Assembly: GCA_016872875.1 (NCBI GenBank)
Contig: VGYW01000437.1
Location: forward strand, 1 to 6,876
DNA from: Planctomycetota bacterium
Lineage (GTDB): Bacteria > Planctomycetota > PUPC01 > DSUN01
Length of the DNA stretch: 6,876 nt
Direction: 5' to 3'
A program made the translations under genes and the position numbers. The notes under the pieces are model-generated. The model did not search any database and was not told where the DNA came from. It worked only from the letters and a program-made list of their open reading frames with translations. Positions 5,901 through 6,876 of the stretch are shown here, piece by piece (position 1 is the first letter of the stretch; the number at the start of each line of letters is the position of its first letter).

Positions 5901-6876
5901 CTGGCCTTCGAACTGGCCGAAGGCGACGTTGACGTCGCGCGCCTCGTATGAGCCGGTGGCGCCGCGGAGGACGAGGGAGCGGATGACGCGGAGGTCGTCG
6001 CGTATGTCCGGGGCGTCCTCGTCCCGCTGAACCTCGCGCGCGCCGCTCGTGCCCAGGGCGCGCCCGACCCAGCCGGGTGGGTCGAGGTCAACGTCCAGCT
6101 CGAAGCGTTCGGGCGGGACGACGATCGGCCCCCTGTAGTGGGCGTTGCCGACCTGGATGTGAGCGTGGCCCTCGGGCGGGAGGGAGTTGGGGTCGTCCTC
6201 GGAGGCGGGGACGATAGGGCCGCTGCGCTTGCCGATCTCGCCGGGGGCTGGCTGCCAGGTGCCGCGGAGCTTCTCCCCCGAGGGGGTCGGCAGTTCCATC
6301 GCAGGCCTTCCTGGCGGGGTCTCGCCGAAGACGAAGCGTTCGGCGACCTGGATCGTGGCCGTAGCATGGCGGCCCTCTGCTGCGCGCTTGAGCTTGCGCG
6401 TGATCAGCCAGCGCCGCGTCTGGATTTCCGCCGTGGCGTCTTTGAGCTCGCCGATTTCCTTCGACCAGACGTTGATGGTCACGCGGCGCGAGTTGAGGGT
6501 CACGGGGTCAATGTAGAAGCCCTCGCGGTAGTCCCCGCCGCTGGGGTTCTTGTCCTGGGCGTAGGCGGTGTAGAGGGTGCGGACGCCCGCGTTGGTGGGG
6601 TCGGCGAAGATGTGCCGCAGGGTCACCACGGCGCCGCCGAGCGCAGCCTTGGGGATGTTGGGGTTCAGCGCGCGGTCGAACCAGGTGGCGTTGCCCTGGG
6701 TGAAGCGGATGCGGTTTTCGAGGCGCAGCTTGCTGTCGGTGAAGAACTGGATGTCGCGCCCCGCCTTGGCGATGATCGCCGCCACGGTCTTCACCTGGGT
6801 GTGCAGCTTCTCGAGGTCGAGGCGCTCGAGCGTGTCGTTCGGCGTGTCAACGAGGTTGCGGACCTCGTTCGGGGTG
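2901..6876 (-). CDS. Giant FtsX/MacB-type permease with extracytoplasmic M28-peptidase-like module (5' end outside window)
   Basis: Partial: the frame stays open to the right edge, giving 1,324 visible residues before TAG at 2903-2901. A GTG at 6794 is in frame but has no Shine-Dalgarno, and the 27 residues before it read as protein, so it is probably internal. Residue numbers here start at codon 6875-6873. Residues 1-41 (DTPNDTLERLDLEKL region) resemble the end of an M28 zinc-peptidase domain. Residues about 77-137 are beta-rich and may be carboxypeptidase-regulatory-like. Membrane segments lie near 608-628, 639-655 and 665-687. The permease core follows: NLRKRRVRTTLT at 724-735 with TM 731-750, a MacB-like extracytoplasmic domain about 755-1040, TMs near 1044-1063, 1084-1110 and 1135-1151, ERFREIYIYSSVGL at 1068-1081, and YPAKKASDMAVPD at 1151-1163. 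Positive-inside charges put the first 600 residues outside and the last 160 in the cytoplasm. FtsX-type permeases work with an ABC ATPase; none is visible here. The FtsX call is firm; the M28 call is inference. Confidence 0.85.
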   Translation of the reverse strand, partial: TPNEVRNLVDTPNDTLERLDLEKLHTQVKTVAAIIAKAGRDIQFFTDSKLRLENRIRFTQGNATWFDRALNPNIPKAALGGAVVTLRHIFADPTNAGVRTLYTAYAQDKNPSGGDYREGFYIDPVTLNSRRVTINVWSKEIGELKDATAEIQTRRWLITRKLKRAAEGRHATATIQVAERFVFGETPPGRPAMELPTPSGEKLRGTWQPAPGEIGKRSGPIVPASEDDPNSLPPEGHAHIQVGNAHYRGPIVVPPERFELDVDLDPPGWVGRALGTSGAREVQRDEDAPDIRDDLRVIRSLVLRGATGSYEARDVNVAFGQFEGQFFFPFIQYWRWGGMQLLAYKMADDGSIIYAQDEGPQGKETYPNDVQFGGGSQCVLFRCKPLTILEIVDSRYLTVLDMLGLLGTDNSVPQQWGARYVPGQSRAENIITSAAVVFGKHDPTAGEEQRLKVHMGTGLYGIKLLLTNAELERGGRAVTRPPDDAFADLGVTLNEARGTGYPATGGLLLYPTYRVAWDMWVLNEHRLRELERYGISNLMLANFPQRDRPPRLGGKPGLHDEARLALIQADKALRNLDYSRFMTQSRQAWGYEAKAYPEVASQANDTVQGVVFYFILLIPFAFFMERLLIGAADIRKRIAGFSAIFLVVFMALRYVHPAFKLSSSPYIILLAFVILAMGVVVLFIVVGKFNEQIRKMKQAATGIQQADVGRLSATYAAVMLGISNLRKRRVRTTLTAVTLTLLTFTVLSFTSIQSSIQIFELSRPNAPSYEGVLVRDRNWRGLQEIVLDYLRSEFGAAATIAPRAWLLSKTRGEKEYFEFTAAGGRSNVNGIVGLTPQEVYVNPKGGPQSFLLPGSRWFREGDRHVCILPDDVAARVGIKPEAIKDKSDPDKPRILMLGHEFTVVGLLNSESFNKYKDLDDEKLTPVDTQQEGAKMVVEENPDEAAKAPIQAFTHIEASNAMLVPYGLARDIGGMLHSIALSTFREPPAGKGAEAVQTKPFDEFCQDIRRFMQRVALNLFIAQGSGEDARVRVWSSLQTTSFGGVGNLFVPILIAALIVLNTMMGAVYERFREIYIYSSVGLAPTHVAALFFAESIVYATVGAVAGYLLGQLVASVVFHLGLLGAITLNYSSTSTIYSSLVVIITVLLSTLYPAKKASDMAVPDVTRRWEFPPPEGDRWQFDFPFTVGGAEILGMYSYLARFLQSYGETSIGAFYTEDVQLRKGEPGSGADYVISARCWLAPYDLGISQEVRFEAVPTGEFNIYRIVVRILRVSGDTLSWQRMNRGFLNVLRKQFLVWRTVPGGTKADYAEEGRRIVGEPAPAIA

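Noticed and set aside
4908..5951. Plus-strand open frame (347 codons)
   Set aside because: Antisense shadow of the permease extracytoplasmic region; Glu/Val/Ala/Gly-rich and without motifs.
6792..6794. GTG as the real start of the giant permease
   Set aside because: There is no Shine-Dalgarno upstream, and the frame continues to the window edge with protein-like residues resembling an M28 peptidase tail.

Overview
The window is GC-rich (roughly two thirds G+C by eye) and almost fully coding. All four genes lie on the minus strand, so transcription runs from the right edge to the left edge. The gene types suggest a bacterium of the Planctomycetota or a related PVC/Lentisphaerae-like lineage, probably from a metagenome. 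The clues are a giant multidomain FtsX-type permease, a DUF6785/DUF6784-like polytopic membrane protein, a small exported HEAT-repeat protein, and a 9-bp GATC-containing intergenic minisatellite. This assignment is inferred from family knowledge, not from a marker gene.

Layout in transcription order: (1) 6876-2901, a very large membrane protein whose 5' end lies outside the window. It has an M28-peptidase-like tail at the window edge, a long extracytoplasmic region, three extra membrane segments, a complete FtsX/MacB-type permease core and an unusual cytoplasmic C-terminal domain. (2) An 85-bp spacer filled mostly by a 9-bp tandem repeat with seven GATC sites at exact 9-bp spacing. (3) 2815-824, a polytopic membrane protein of about 663 aa with a weak oligopeptide-transporter (OPT)-like signature. 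(4) 804-142, an exported HEAT-repeat protein of 220 aa with a strong Shine-Dalgarno sequence. (5) 140-1, the first 46 codons of a thymidylate-synthase-like gene, starting at TTG one base after the previous stop.

Gaps are 85, 19 and 1 bp, with no convincing internal terminator or promoter, so the four genes probably form one transcript. A possible reading is that the first two genes form an envelope system for peptide processing and uptake or for envelope remodelling: an extracytoplasmic peptidase-like module on a MacB/FtsX-like permease beside an OPT-like transporter. The HEAT protein may be a periplasmic accessory. This is inference: no ABC ATPase is visible and the putative peptidase active site is outside the window. 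The thymidylate-synthase-like gene looks like a housekeeping passenger. No RNA gene, CRISPR array or insertion sequence was seen.
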